Shown piece by piece: positions 38,921 through 49,234 of a stretch of 64,000 nt of DNA. The DNA comes from Alkalinema sp. CACIAM 70d (GTDB lineage Bacteria; Cyanobacteriota; Cyanobacteriia; Leptolyngbyales; Leptolyngbyaceae): positions 1-64,000 of the forward strand of contig MUGG01000058.1 in NCBI GenBank assembly GCA_002148405.1, read 5' to 3'. Position 1 is the stretch's first letter. Each line of letters opens with the position of its first letter. A model generated the notes under the pieces. That model did not search any database, was not told where the DNA came from, and saw nothing but the letters and a program-made list of their open reading frames with translations. Made by a program: the position numbers and the translations under genes.

Positions 38921-41455
38921 ATGACCGATCGCGTTGCTTCCCTCCCTTTAATCTTGGCTGGCCCGATTCTCCAGCATACGGATCCTGAGTCAGTGACAGT
39001 CTGGGTTGCCCTGAAAGCGCCTCGCCAAGTCAACTTACGGATCTATGCCACATCCCATAATGGTGCACGGGTTGAGCAGTTAAGGATGCGGGGACAACGA
39101 GCAACCTTTTCGTTAGGGAAGTTTTTGCATGTGGTGGCGGTGACCGCTAGGAGCGAGGTTGGAGATTGGGGAGCCGATCGCTTAGAATCGGGGGCCACTT
39201 ATGCCTATGATTTGGATTTTCAGCCCCTAGGCTCCCCGGAAGGCGCAATCTCCCCAAGTCAGAGATTGGATGATCTATCGGACACCGCAGCGGACAGCTT
39301 AGAGGAAGCACTTTGCTCACCTGCCTTTCCAACCGTCACGATCAGCTACTTTGACCACAAACTCCCCACCTTTGCCCTGCCGCCTAAGGAAATTGACCAC
39401 CTGCGCTTGGTACACGGTTCCTGCCGCAAACCCCATGGCGATGGAGTCGATGCCTTAGCAACGCTGGATGATTTAATCCACCGAGCGATCGGGCTTGACC
39501 AGCCCCGGCCCCATCAATTGTGGCTAACCGGGGATCAGATCTACGGCGACGATGTGGCCGATCCGTTGCTTTGGGTGGCGACGCAGGTGGGAGATGACCT
39601 ACTGGGCTGGCCGGAAATGCTACAACTGCGCTCTAAACCCTCTGAAGACGATCGATCGAATCCTGAAATCGAAACGCCGGAAACTGCTGGTGTAGAAGAA
39701 TCGGAGCAAGCCAGAACGCAATTAATGGCGGAGTTGGTCATGCCTGAGCAGTTACGCCCTGGCACTCGCAGCCAAATCGCCACTGGGGCAGCGGGCTTCA
39801 CGGCAGGGTTGTTGAAAAAGTCCCACAAGGTTAATAGTCATTTGCTCAGTTTGGGCGAGTTCTATGCGTCCTATCTCTTGGCTTGGTCACCCATTTGCTG
39901 GGTCACGCAATTTCCCACGGGCACAGAGCAATTTGGTCGATCGTCCTCGCGCAAAGTCGATCCCCACCGCACGGCCAAACAAGCGGCTAAACAATGGGAT
40001 CGAGAAGTGCAGGATATTCAAGCCTTTATTCACAGCCTGTGGAAAGTACGGCGGGCGATCGCGAATGTACCGATGTACTGCATTTTTGACGATCACGATG
40101 TCAGTGATGACTGGTATCTCAACCAAGCTTGGTGCTTACGGGTATTGAGTAAACCTCTGGGACGGCGGGCAGTCCAGAATGCGTTGCTGGCCTATGCAGT
40201 GTTTCAGGGCTGGGGCAATACGCCAGACCGCTTTGCACCGGGACAGATGGGGGAGCAGTTGTTGCAGGAAGCAGCGCAATGGTCTGCTTCCCAAGGCCAA
40301 GATGCTCGGGCTTGGGAACGGTTGGAACAGTTATTAGGGATGCCTCAGTTCGATCGTCGATCGGGGGAACCTGTCTTGCAGCCGGACGGTGAGATGTTGA
40401 TTCTCAGTCGGCACGCAGATGCGATTCCGTGGCATTACACCGTACATAGCCCTTGCCATGATGTGGTTGTTCTCGATACGCGAACTTGGCGGGGCTATCC
40501 GATCGCAGAAAATGTTGTCGCTCCACCGATGTTATTATCTCCCACTGCGTTTGATTCACAGTTGCAAAAGCCGTTGCAGAATTTGTTGCAGCAAAGACAG
40601 ATACCCACGACATCGGAGGAAACAGCCTCCCAATCTCCTCGGGTGACCTTTGTGATTGCACCAACGAATTTGTTTGGGCTGCAAGCGATCGATTGGATTC
40701 AGCATTGGTATTTGCGTCAAAACAAAGTCTTTGCCCATGATGTGGGAGACGCTTGGAATATTAGGCTTCCTGCCTTGGCAAATCTGTTGATGACACTGTT
40801 AAACCATGATCAATCAGTAGTGGTGCTGTCCGGTGATATCCACTATGGTGCGGCAGTCGCTTTGGATTACTATGCTTTAGATCCAGCACAAAGATGCCAT
40901 CGTCAACTCGTGCAATTAACCTCCAGCGCTTTAAAAAATGAAGAGTTTATTACACGGCTGATTCAAACACGTTTAAAACAATGGCTCTTACCGGAACGCG
41001 ATCGCCATTGGATTGGCTGGCGAGATCCGATCGACATGCTGCCTGTGGCTAAGTTTCCTGGGCCAGCACAACCCGTCGATCGGCCTCCACCCGATTGGTA
41101 TTGCAAATTGAGTTGGATTCGGCCCCGCTTGCCCCGCCGAGTTGGACAAATCATGGCCATAACCGAAGCCGATTGGCCCGGATTGTTAGCTCGGCGGCGA
41201 CGGTCTTGGATGACTCGATTCCAAGGATGGATGGCCGATCGATTGGCCCCCTTAAACCATTGGTTCCAGGCAGGTTCGGAAGTCATTGGGCACAACAATC
41301 TGGGCCATGTGCAAGTTCGGTGGGATGCCGCCCAGCAACGGTTAATCGTGACCCAGGATTTGTATTGGCGGCGATCGGCGCAACCCAATATCTTGGTGTG
41401 CAGTCAGTTTTGCACTTCAACCCATCAGCCCAACCCTGCAACACCCCTGGATTGA
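38921..41455 (+). CDS. PhoD-like metallophosphatase
   Basis: An 844-residue protein with the PhoD-type two-metal phosphoesterase core: HGSCRKPHGD, WLTGDQIYGDDVADP, CIFDDHDVSDDW and VVLSGDIHYGAAV supply the expected Asp, His and Cys ligands. It has no signal peptide, unlike secreted PhoD. Residues about 220-330 are an insertion, and the C-terminal 130 residues are extra. Substrate is not predictable. The stop lies about 120 bp before a strong terminator. Confidence 0.86.
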   Translation: MTDRVASLPLILAGPILQHTDPESVTVWVALKAPRQVNLRIYATSHNGARVEQLRMRGQRATFSLGKFLHVVAVTARSEVGDWGADRLESGATYAYDLDFQPLGSPEGAISPSQRLDDLSDTAADSLEEALCSPAFPTVTISYFDHKLPTFALPPKEIDHLRLVHGSCRKPHGDGVDALATLDDLIHRAIGLDQPRPHQLWLTGDQIYGDDVADPLLWVATQVGDDLLGWPEMLQLRSKPSEDDRSNPEIETPETAGVEESEQARTQLMAELVMPEQLRPGTRSQIATGAAGFTAGLLKKSHKVNSHLLSLGEFYASYLLAWSPICWVTQFPTGTEQFGRSSSRKVDPHRTAKQAAKQWDREVQDIQAFIHSLWKVRRAIANVPMYCIFDDHDVSDDWYLNQAWCLRVLSKPLGRRAVQNALLAYAVFQGWGNTPDRFAPGQMGEQLLQEAAQWSASQGQDARAWERLEQLLGMPQFDRRSGEPVLQPDGEMLILSRHADAIPWHYTVHSPCHDVVVLDTRTWRGYPIAENVVAPPMLLSPTAFDSQLQKPLQNLLQQRQIPTTSEETASQSPRVTFVIAPTNLFGLQAIDWIQHWYLRQNKVFAHDVGDAWNIRLPALANLLMTLLNHDQSVVVLSGDIHYGAAVALDYYALDPAQRCHRQLVQLTSSALKNEEFITRLIQTRLKQWLLPERDRHWIGWRDPIDMLPVAKFPGPAQPVDRPPPDWYCKLSWIRPRLPRRVGQIMAITEADWPGLLARRRRSWMTRFQGWMADRLAPLNHWFQAGSEVIGHNNLGHVQVRWDAAQQRLIVTQDLYWRRSAQPNILVCSQFCTSTHQPNPATPLD

Positions 41456-41579
41456 TTGGACGATCGTGGACAAAGTTAGCGGCGATGCAAATATCCAAAA
41501 ATTTAATCCTGATATCTGCTTTCTAGGATGAATAGAGGAGTATTAAGGTTACAGGATTTGTTTTGGACTTCAATTCCTG

Positions 41580-41642
41580 AGGGCAGAGTGCATGGTGGTG
41601 GCGTTCCATAAATGCCTAGCAGCACTCTGTCCTACTTTTTTG
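41580..41642 (+). terminator. Terminator of the PhoD-like gene
   Basis: Arms AGGGCAGAGTGC (41580-41591) and GCACTCTGTCCT (41622-41633) pair with one G-U, followed by ACTTTTTT. The 30-nt loop is large. Confidence 0.75.
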
Positions 41643-41728
41643 TTTTTAATAGCTATTTTTTAAACAGTCTGATAGCTATATTGTGTCCTCACTTGTTAGT
41701 CTAGCCGCAAACATCTACTCCAAGGTAT

Positions 41729-41926
41729 TTACTCCAAGTCATCCACAGAAATGCCGAGGAGTGCGAGTTGCTCAGCAGGCAGCGATCGTAGCTTTTCCGC
41801 CAATTGTTGCAGAATGCTTTGTGGATGCTCCTGAAGATTTTTCACGAAGGTACCGTCGCACTCCGGCAGCTGCGTGTGGTCTGGGAAGGGGGTGAGGGGT
41901 AAGTCGGTGGAGAGAAGATCTGTCAT
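41729..41926 (-). CDS. 65-residue Uma2-like N-terminal fragment
   Basis: The frame LPECDGTFVKNLQEHPQSIL has the look of the N-terminus of Uma2-family (PD-(D/E)XK-like) proteins (PxHxQLPxxDGTFVKNxQEHPQS). The nuclease core that should follow is absent: the remainder is QQLAEKLRSLPAEQLALLGIS. It may be a shortened adaptor-type protein or a remnant. It lies in a 600-bp gap before the large AAA/WD40 gene. Confidence 0.5.
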   Translation of the reverse strand: MTDLLSTDLPLTPFPDHTQLPECDGTFVKNLQEHPQSILQQLAEKLRSLPAEQLALLGISVDDLE

Positions 41927-42151
41927 AGGCTGGAAGCTGGTGAGAACTACAACCGATGGATTTATTATCCGCGATCGCCCTTCCGATCAGCGCGATCGGT
42001 TCGAAGATGAGGGGCAATCGCTACAAAAAATTAGGTGTTGGTAGACGAAATCTTTGAGTTCTCAATACTTTCAAACCCTGACTCGGAAAGTTCTTGACGA
42101 CTATACTCAGCGTTCGTTTGCACAGTTTACGCTAGGGTTGTGTTCTAGGCA

Positions 42152-45100
42152 TTAAGAGTTGGGCAAAGACTGACAAAACGCTTTCATGTCGCGATCCTGA
42201 GCATGGTGTTCGAGATAGATTTGCAACCAGTCACAACTCGATCGCAGCAGGCGAGTCCTATCTAGCTGCACTTCCCAAAGTTTAACCGTATTGTCATACG
42301 CTGCGGAGGCGAGCCATTGGCCATCGGCACTAAAGCTGAGGCTATTAATGCCAGCACGATGGCCTTCCAGTACTTGGACGAGTTGACCGTCTGCTACCTT
42401 CCATAGACGAATCGTACGATCGCGGCTAGCTGAGGCCAACAACCGACCATCGGGGCTAAAGGTCACCCGCAAAACATCGTCTAAATGACCTACCATCGAA
42501 TTGACTAACGTTCCTTCAGCTACATTCCAAAGCTTGACAAGGCTATCTGTGCCTCCAGAGGCGAGCAACTTCCCATCGGGACTAAAGCTGACTGTAGAGG
42601 AATGGCCACTATGACCACTCAGGGTTTTAATCAGTTGCCCAGTTGCCATCTCCCATAGCTGAATCACATCTAATTGACAACCCACAGCTAATGTTTTGCC
42701 ATCGGGACTGGGATTGATAGTCGCAATGCCACAGCGATGACTGGGATGGTCACTAAATGTATGGATTACCTGACCTTGTTCTAGATTCCATTGCTTGACT
42801 ACACGATTATTAGAAGTCAGGAGCGTTCTGCCATCGTCCGTGAATCGTACACTCCCAAAGGCATTTTTCCCATCGGTCAACGTTTTGAGCAATATACCTG
42901 TCTCAGCATTCCATAATTTGATCGTACGATCGGAACTACTGGAAGCAATGGTCTGACCATCGGGACTGAAGCGAACACTGCGAATCGTTTGCTGATGATC
43001 TCGCAACGTTTTTAACAATCGCTGGTTGCTCACATCCCACAACCGCAGAGCCCGATCGACCCCACCCGCCACAAGTTTCGTTCCATCCGGGCTGAGACTA
43101 ACGGTGATTAAATCCTGATCCGAGACAGCATAGGTGCGCGGTCTACCGGGATCAAGTTTCCACAATCGCACTATACGATCGACCCCACCCGAGGCGATCG
43201 TCTTACCATCGGGACTAAACCGCACAGTTAATACCCGGCCATTATGTCCGCGTAGGGTTTTACTTTCCGATCGCAGATCGACCACTTCAGTGAAGATCCG
43301 GCGATCGGACTGTTCTAAACTAATTTCGCTAACATCCCATAACTTAATCGTGCTATCGGAACTGGCGGAGGCGATCGTTTTGCCATCGGGACTAAACTGA
43401 ACACTCCAAATCGAGGCGCGATGATCACCCCAAGTCGTCAGGAGTGTCCCTGTATCAACAGCCCACAGCCGCAGGGTGGCATCCGATCCTCCTGATACCA
43501 GCAGTTTCCCATCGGGGCTAAAACTCACTGCTCTCACATCGTCTCGGTGGCCTTTGAGGTGATGAATCTGAGTGCCGTCTGCTACCCGCCAAAGTTTAAT
43601 CGAATTGTCGGAACTGGCAGAAGCCAAGGTTTGTCCATCGGGACTAATGTCCACATCCGTAACCCAGCGATTGGGTGCATGGGCTTGAATCGTACGAACC
43701 AATGTGCCACTGGGTATGGCCCAGAGTTTGATGCGCCCCAGAGAATCGCTGGAGGCCAGCCAGTCTCCCCGTGGACTAAATCGTACCCGCCTCACCCAAG
43801 TTTGATGGCCGATTAAGGTGTTTAAGAGTTGACCATCTTGAACGCGCCAAAGTTTAATTGTGCCGTCCCGACTGCTGGACGCGAGCAGTTGACCGTCAGG
43901 ACTAAATTCGACACTCCACAGTTGTTGTTGATGGCCTTTCAGCGTCAGTTGCTCAGTCCCATTCTCCACATTCCACACTTTAATCGTATGGTCTTCACTG
44001 CCGGAAGCGAGTAACCGACCGTCGGGGCTAAACCCCAAGCTATAAATCGTCCCTTGATGACCGAGGAGTTGATTGTATTCATGGGTTGTATAGATTGCTT
44101 TACGCAGCGTGGTGGCAATTTGTGACTGAGTAGACTGGCTCACGGTGCCCGTTGCTTCAAGTTGTTGCAGACGTTGAGCCACTTTTACCGCTTGGAGCAT
44201 CCCCGCAAAGGGATTGGCGTCGAGTAAAGCCTCGATCGAGACTCCCTGTAAAAAGATATCTTGTTCCGCTAATTCCCGCTGGGCTTTGCGAGTGAGTATT
44301 TGCAGCAATGTTGTAGCTATGAAAAAAATGATAGTAATGACGATCGCCCCTCCGATCATCATTCGTTTAACTTGATATTTCGCTTGAGTTAACTTCGCTT
44401 CAGCCGTTTTCTGCGCCATCACTAACGTATCGTTAGCCTCGGCTAGAATCTGACTTTCTTCTTCCTGAACTACTAGAGCCTGTTGTACTGTCCGATTTTC
44501 CAGGTCTTGGCTGGCTGATAAAAACCGATAATCTGCATCACTCAGTTGCTGGTTTAACGACCACTGTAAGGCGTCTTGCAAAGCCCGACCTCGTAGTAAC
44601 CGGGATTCATCTTGGCACTGGGACGCAAACCAAGCATTCAACGACTCGGCATAGGGGCGAAGTTTCTGAAGTTGTACTGCAATCCACTCTAGGTTGAAAA
44701 TTCGCTGGTAAATTTTGTTGCAAACCCGTAACCTGCCTTGTTCTTGGACAACTAATCCCGATAGACGTAATTCGGTCTGTTCCGGACTGCCATCCGCTGG
44801 CAAGACCCCCTGTTCTAGAACCTGTTGATAAATTCCCAGTAATTGTCCCGCTTTGGCTTGGTTTCTCAACAGCCGATCGCGAATCGTTTTGAGATGTTCG
44901 GGTTCATCTTGAGCTTCCCAGTTGTCAATCACACGGGTTTGTACTAGCTGTTCCACCGAGGGGAGAGATTGCGAATCATGAGCTGCCAGCCGAGTATCAA
45001 CGATTAATTGACAGAGCTTTTGGGTCAAAAAGGGTTGACCACTCGTCCAATCCAGGATGTGAGCGATCGTCATTTCGGGGTCAGCAACTTGTGCCGCTAA

Positions 45101-45799
45101 ACTGTCGATCAGCGGTTGAACCTCGGTGAATTGAAATCCAGACAGCGCGATCGCATGGCCAATGTTAAACGGCGTTTGGGTTTTATCCGTAATCAAGTCA
45201 GATGGCGTTGCAACGCCTAACAAAGCAAAGGTGAGGCGCTGATAGGTTGGATTATCGGCCCGTTGATTGTGGAAAAAGCGAATCAGTGCAAAAAAGTCAT
45301 CTAGGGAAAAATTCTGACTCAGTACGCGATCGATTTCATCGACAAAGATCACAATTTCTTGTTGCAATTCTACCAAAAGAATTTGGTCAATAAATAAATG
45401 CAATCGCTGCACTGGAGATAAAACGTCCCGATGCTCCCGCCACCACGATCGCCATTGCACTTGATGACTGAGATGACAACTGCTAACGAGAGAACTGACG
45501 ATTCCGGCATACCATTTTTCCGGCGTCACGTCTTCTTTGCCGATGCCTGTTAAATCAATAAATGCACAAATTATTCCATCTACTTGTAACCGTTGCATCG
45601 TCCGCACTCGCAAACTGGATTTCCCCATTTGTCGAGCATTGAGCACATAGCAGAACTGGCTAGCTTTTAACCGATTGTAGAATTCCTGATCTGCTTGGCG
45701 CGTGACGTAGCACTGAGCATCACTGGGCAAACTACCACCCACTTGATACAAATCCCAGCGGCGATCGTAACAGTTGCGATTGAAGGGAATTTCAGCCAT
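42152..45799 (-). CDS. STAND-like AAA ATPase with 14 WD40 repeats
   Basis: A 1215-residue signalling protein. The N-terminal AAA-like domain has Walker A NARQMGKSSL (Gly59, Lys60, Ser61) and Walker B IVIFVDEID (149-157). A transmembrane helix follows at roughly 480-505 (GGAIVITIIFFIATTLLQIL). The rest is fourteen WD40 repeats from GHQGTIYSLGFSPDG onward, enough for two seven-bladed propellers. The ATG giving MAEIPFNRNCYD is chosen. The design, ATPase switch plus propeller sensor, fits a cyanobacterial STAND NTPase. Effector and trigger are unknown, and no effector domain is seen. Confidence 0.86.
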   Translation of the reverse strand: MAEIPFNRNCYDRRWDLYQVGGSLPSDAQCYVTRQADQEFYNRLKASQFCYVLNARQMGKSSLRVRTMQRLQVDGIICAFIDLTGIGKEDVTPEKWYAGIVSSLVSSCHLSHQVQWRSWWREHRDVLSPVQRLHLFIDQILLVELQQEIVIFVDEIDRVLSQNFSLDDFFALIRFFHNQRADNPTYQRLTFALLGVATPSDLITDKTQTPFNIGHAIALSGFQFTEVQPLIDSLAAQVADPEMTIAHILDWTSGQPFLTQKLCQLIVDTRLAAHDSQSLPSVEQLVQTRVIDNWEAQDEPEHLKTIRDRLLRNQAKAGQLLGIYQQVLEQGVLPADGSPEQTELRLSGLVVQEQGRLRVCNKIYQRIFNLEWIAVQLQKLRPYAESLNAWFASQCQDESRLLRGRALQDALQWSLNQQLSDADYRFLSASQDLENRTVQQALVVQEEESQILAEANDTLVMAQKTAEAKLTQAKYQVKRMMIGGAIVITIIFFIATTLLQILTRKAQRELAEQDIFLQGVSIEALLDANPFAGMLQAVKVAQRLQQLEATGTVSQSTQSQIATTLRKAIYTTHEYNQLLGHQGTIYSLGFSPDGRLLASGSEDHTIKVWNVENGTEQLTLKGHQQQLWSVEFSPDGQLLASSSRDGTIKLWRVQDGQLLNTLIGHQTWVRRVRFSPRGDWLASSDSLGRIKLWAIPSGTLVRTIQAHAPNRWVTDVDISPDGQTLASASSDNSIKLWRVADGTQIHHLKGHRDDVRAVSFSPDGKLLVSGGSDATLRLWAVDTGTLLTTWGDHRASIWSVQFSPDGKTIASASSDSTIKLWDVSEISLEQSDRRIFTEVVDLRSESKTLRGHNGRVLTVRFSPDGKTIASGGVDRIVRLWKLDPGRPRTYAVSDQDLITVSLSPDGTKLVAGGVDRALRLWDVSNQRLLKTLRDHQQTIRSVRFSPDGQTIASSSSDRTIKLWNAETGILLKTLTDGKNAFGSVRFTDDGRTLLTSNNRVVKQWNLEQGQVIHTFSDHPSHRCGIATINPSPDGKTLAVGCQLDVIQLWEMATGQLIKTLSGHSGHSSTVSFSPDGKLLASGGTDSLVKLWNVAEGTLVNSMVGHLDDVLRVTFSPDGRLLASASRDRTIRLWKVADGQLVQVLEGHRAGINSLSFSADGQWLASAAYDNTVKLWEVQLDRTRLLRSSCDWLQIYLEHHAQDRDMKAFCQSLPNS

Positions 45800-46140
45800 G
45801 TTATTTGGCCTCAACGCTGCCTCTGAGTATACTATGCCCCTCTCGAAAGTTCAGGGTTCGCTGCAAATTACCTGACTTTGCTATGCGGAAAGCACGATCG
45901 TTGACCGATCAACCTGATTTAATCCTATTTTGCCTTTTCAAGCCAGGACAGCCATTAGTGTTTAGTTCTTTGGGATCCTGACTTGATCCTATGGGTCTTT
46001 CCTGCGGGATTTTCAATAATTGTAGATATCGAACGCAGACAGCCAAACCGAATGTTAACACCAATCATCAAAGGTTTGTCAAAGGTTCATCCCGACTACG
46101 TTTTGTGATTATTGACTAATAACGACCAGGAGTACTGAAT
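45800..46140. other. Divergent promoter region
   Basis: About 340 bp between the AAA/WD40 gene and an exported-protein gene, which point away from each other. No clear boxes or repeats. Confidence 0.4.
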
Positions 46141-46824
46141 ATGGCTAGCTTTTATCAATTTCAACGTTCCTTATTCGCGATCGGAACCCTGCTGACGATC
46201 GGAGGACTCACCCATGCGGCCAGTGCGCAGAGCATTGCCAATACAATATCTGTCGCACAGCCAATGACCGGGCAAGTGGTAGCATCCCTCGCAGATTTTG
46301 AGCAAAATCCAGGAAATAATCAATCCTTGCCAGTGGTGAATGTGACAACACAGAATTTTACCAATGCCAAAGGTTGGAGAATTACTTGGACTGGAGGCGT
46401 GATTTCAGATACCAATTGGACAAAAGTTCAAAGTATTTTCAGTACGGTTACGGGTGCGGTGAATAGTATTCAGTACTTGAATAATACTTCCTGGGGGAAT
46501 ACTGATAATGCCGACTTTATGCTGTACTTTGGCTTGAAAGCCACCAGTGAAGTGAGTCAACTCACCAAAGCCAATGCCTTGAAGGAGACACACTTTAAGC
46601 TATCAAGCATGACCGTTACGGATTTGGCAAATGCCGCTCAAAACAACCCGAATATTTTTGGTCTTGTGTATGAACTCGGGTTTGATCAAGCCACTACCAC
46701 TAAACCCAACTATCAAGCAGGGCAAATCTATGTCTTTAAAACAGACAGAAATCCGGCCAAGTATGGTGCAGTCAGAATCGTTTCAATGAATCCTAGAACC
46801 ATTGAAGTAGTGGTGCAGAAATAA
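46141..46824 (+). CDS. Exported protein of unknown function
   Basis: A 227-residue protein with a clear Sec signal (about 1-30, ending ASAQS). The mature chain is rich in Asn, Thr and aromatic residues, with alternating strands (WRITWTGGVISDTNWTK; ADFMLYFGLKATSEV; QIYVFKTDRN). No enzymatic motif or anchoring signal. GGAG is present 9 bp before the ATG. No family recognised. It is followed 277 bp later by the exported BTRD1-beta-lactamase-fold gene. Confidence 0.6.
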   Translation: MASFYQFQRSLFAIGTLLTIGGLTHAASAQSIANTISVAQPMTGQVVASLADFEQNPGNNQSLPVVNVTTQNFTNAKGWRITWTGGVISDTNWTKVQSIFSTVTGAVNSIQYLNNTSWGNTDNADFMLYFGLKATSEVSQLTKANALKETHFKLSSMTVTDLANAAQNNPNIFGLVYELGFDQATTTKPNYQAGQIYVFKTDRNPAKYGAVRIVSMNPRTIEVVVQK

Positions 46825-47101
46825 GGATATGGCTCGATTCCCAATATCGATTCCACCTGTCGATCGATAGTAATCGAGGCCGATCGCCGATCACTGCATA
46901 TCTTTCTTACATATTCAGTCTACCCTCAACCTATTCACTAGAGTAGTCTGATACCGTGAATCGTCTGAAATCCAGTCGTTTCCCGATCGTCTTCCTAGCA
47001 ATTTTACGATCGGGAAACCTGGGATTTCTTCAGATCAATCGCTGTCTTGAACTTAAAACCCAAATAACTTGATTTATTTAGATTTCACGAGGATCATCCC
47101 T

Positions 47102-48991
47102 ATGCAACGACGTACAATTGCTTCTGCAATTACCTTAGGTTGTCTCCTATGCCTAGGAAGCTTCTCCCCCAGTGCCCTAGCCAACCCGATCGAAGATCCC
47201 AACAGTATCGATTGGGCCTCAATTCGTGGATATTCCAGTCAGGCATTCCATACCTATTTCAACCAGAAAAAAGCGGATGGTTATCGCATCGTTGATTTAG
47301 AAGTCGATGAGATCAATGGAAAAGCCAGCTATTCAGCTATTTGGCAAAAAAATACGGATCAACGGGGCTGGATCAGTTTGCGAGATTTGACAGACAATGA
47401 ATTTTCGCAAAAATGGCAAGAAAACCGTGATAAAGGCTATCGACTCATCGATCAGGAAGCCTATACGCTGAACGGAAAACGCTTCTATGCTGGCGTTTGG
47501 ATTGAGAATATTGAAAAAATAAATTGGGTATCCTATCGCAATGTAGATAGTGATGAATTTGGCAAACGGTTTAAGCAGTATAGCGATCAAGGCTATCGCA
47601 TGATTAATCTAGATGCCTATGCCAGTGGAAATCAAACCCTCTATGCTGCAATTTGGGTAAAAAATACAGACAACACCGATTGGCTAGAAAATCGTGATAT
47701 GTCTGAAGCGACCTACGAAGCTAAGTTTAAAACACTCAGTCAGCAAGGCTATCGAGTTTTAGATTTTGAATCCTACCAACGCAACGGACAACAGCAATAT
47801 GCTGCTATTTGGATCAAAAATAATAGTCGTGGCTGGAAGGCACGGCGGGATTTGACAGCGAATGGATTTAGTAACTGGTGGAAAACCTATAACGATGAAG
47901 GCTATCGCTTAGTTGATTTTGAAGCCTACGCCACACTGCAAGGAACCCGCTATGCAGGCGTTTGGCGGCAGAACAACGATCGAGCCAATTGGGCACCCAA
48001 AAATGCGATCGACAACGCGATCGAAACCTACCGAGATAAATTTAACGTTCCTGGGATGAGCGTCGCGATCGCGCAGAACAGTAAGCTGGTGTATACCCGT
48101 GGTTTTGGCTATGCCGATATCGCCAAACAAAAGGTAGCCCATTCAGGTACCGTCTTTCGCCTTGCCTCGGTCAGCAAACCGATTACCGCAGCCTTAATGA
48201 TGCGGTTAGTGGAACAGGGACGGCTAGATCTCGATCAAGCTAGCCGAACCTACGTTCCTGAACTGCCTAAACATCACACCCATACCGTGCGTCAACTGTT
48301 CAAACACCAAGCGGGAATTCGTCATTATCGCGGTAGCCAACGCAAGGATTGCATTGTGCCCAATAACGCTGACTGGAAGGACTCTAGCTCAACCCAATAT
48401 GCCACTGCCACCGCTGCCACCGCCCTATTCCGGGATGATCCCCTCCTGTTTTCACCGGGTGCCAAAAGCTGTTACAGCACCCATGGATATACAATTTTGG
48501 GGGCAACCATGGAAAGCGCCGCTAAAGTCTCCTTTGCCACGCTGATCGATCGGGAATTGACCAAGGGCTTGAATCTTCCGACACTCCAGTTAGAAGTTCT
48601 CAGTCAGCCGCATCCAGAACGCGCTACGTTGTATAAAACGAAGAATGATATTAATGATGCCAACGTTCCTGCGGATTGGGACAACATCAGTTGGAAAGGC
48701 CCAGGGGGTGGCATGATTGCATCCAGCGTTGATTTAGCGCTGTTTGGCGCTAGGTTGAGTGATGGCTCGCTTCTATCGCAGCAAAAGCGCGAAGACCTGT
48801 GGAAGACGACCCTTTCCTTTAGTGGCGCACAAAATGGTGCACAATCTCACCTGCGGGTCTACTTCAATGAAGGATTGGTAATTTCAGTACTTTCCAATCA
48901 ACAAATTAACCTGGATAAAGATGACCCTGAAAAAGATGAGCTTGGCCCTGGTAATTTAGCAAGCACATTGGCGAACATCATTCGCAAATAG
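47102..48991 (+). CDS. Exported serine beta-lactamase-fold protein with five BTRD1-type repeats
   Basis: A 629-residue secreted protein. After a Sec signal (about 1-28) come five tandem repeats of about 50 residues, each with the pattern W-(S/K)-x-R, then F, GYR, LDxExY and YAxxW (for example WISLRDLTDNEFSQKW). The C-terminal half (about 300-629) is a class C-type hydrolase with the SxxK motif SVSK (Ser356, Lys359), a YST at the YxN position and a GPGGGM loop. The combination is known from bacterial BTRD1 proteins and polyglycine hydrolases. The YxN change may alter catalysis. Confidence 0.83.
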   Translation: MQRRTIASAITLGCLLCLGSFSPSALANPIEDPNSIDWASIRGYSSQAFHTYFNQKKADGYRIVDLEVDEINGKASYSAIWQKNTDQRGWISLRDLTDNEFSQKWQENRDKGYRLIDQEAYTLNGKRFYAGVWIENIEKINWVSYRNVDSDEFGKRFKQYSDQGYRMINLDAYASGNQTLYAAIWVKNTDNTDWLENRDMSEATYEAKFKTLSQQGYRVLDFESYQRNGQQQYAAIWIKNNSRGWKARRDLTANGFSNWWKTYNDEGYRLVDFEAYATLQGTRYAGVWRQNNDRANWAPKNAIDNAIETYRDKFNVPGMSVAIAQNSKLVYTRGFGYADIAKQKVAHSGTVFRLASVSKPITAALMMRLVEQGRLDLDQASRTYVPELPKHHTHTVRQLFKHQAGIRHYRGSQRKDCIVPNNADWKDSSSTQYATATAATALFRDDPLLFSPGAKSCYSTHGYTILGATMESAAKVSFATLIDRELTKGLNLPTLQLEVLSQPHPERATLYKTKNDINDANVPADWDNISWKGPGGGMIASSVDLALFGARLSDGSLLSQQKREDLWKTTLSFSGAQNGAQSHLRVYFNEGLVISVLSNQQINLDKDDPEKDELGPGNLASTLANIIRK

Positions 48992-49003
48992 TGGTTTTGT
49001 AAA

Positions 49004-49200
49004 TAGTAGCTTCGTAGATATAGCACTAGCCAGCAAGCTTAGGATCGTGATATCGAATTGATTTGTGCTTGTCCTAACGATTTTGGCTACTGCTATAGTA
49101 GCTTCGTAGATAATCTTATTCCCGATCGGTGATATCACGCTTGTAATATCGCCGATCGATCAAATTGTTGTCAATCAATCAAATTGTTGTCAATCAAATT
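49004..49200. repeat. Direct and tandem repeats
   Basis: TAGTAGCTTCGTAGATA is exact at 49004-49020 and 49096-49112. Further on ATCAAATTGTTGTCAATCA occurs at 49159 and 49178 (period 19), then partly again. They lie between convergent genes. Confidence 0.75.
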
Positions 49201-49234
49201 GTATAGCGAGCAGCCTATGGGTTGCACTTAACGA

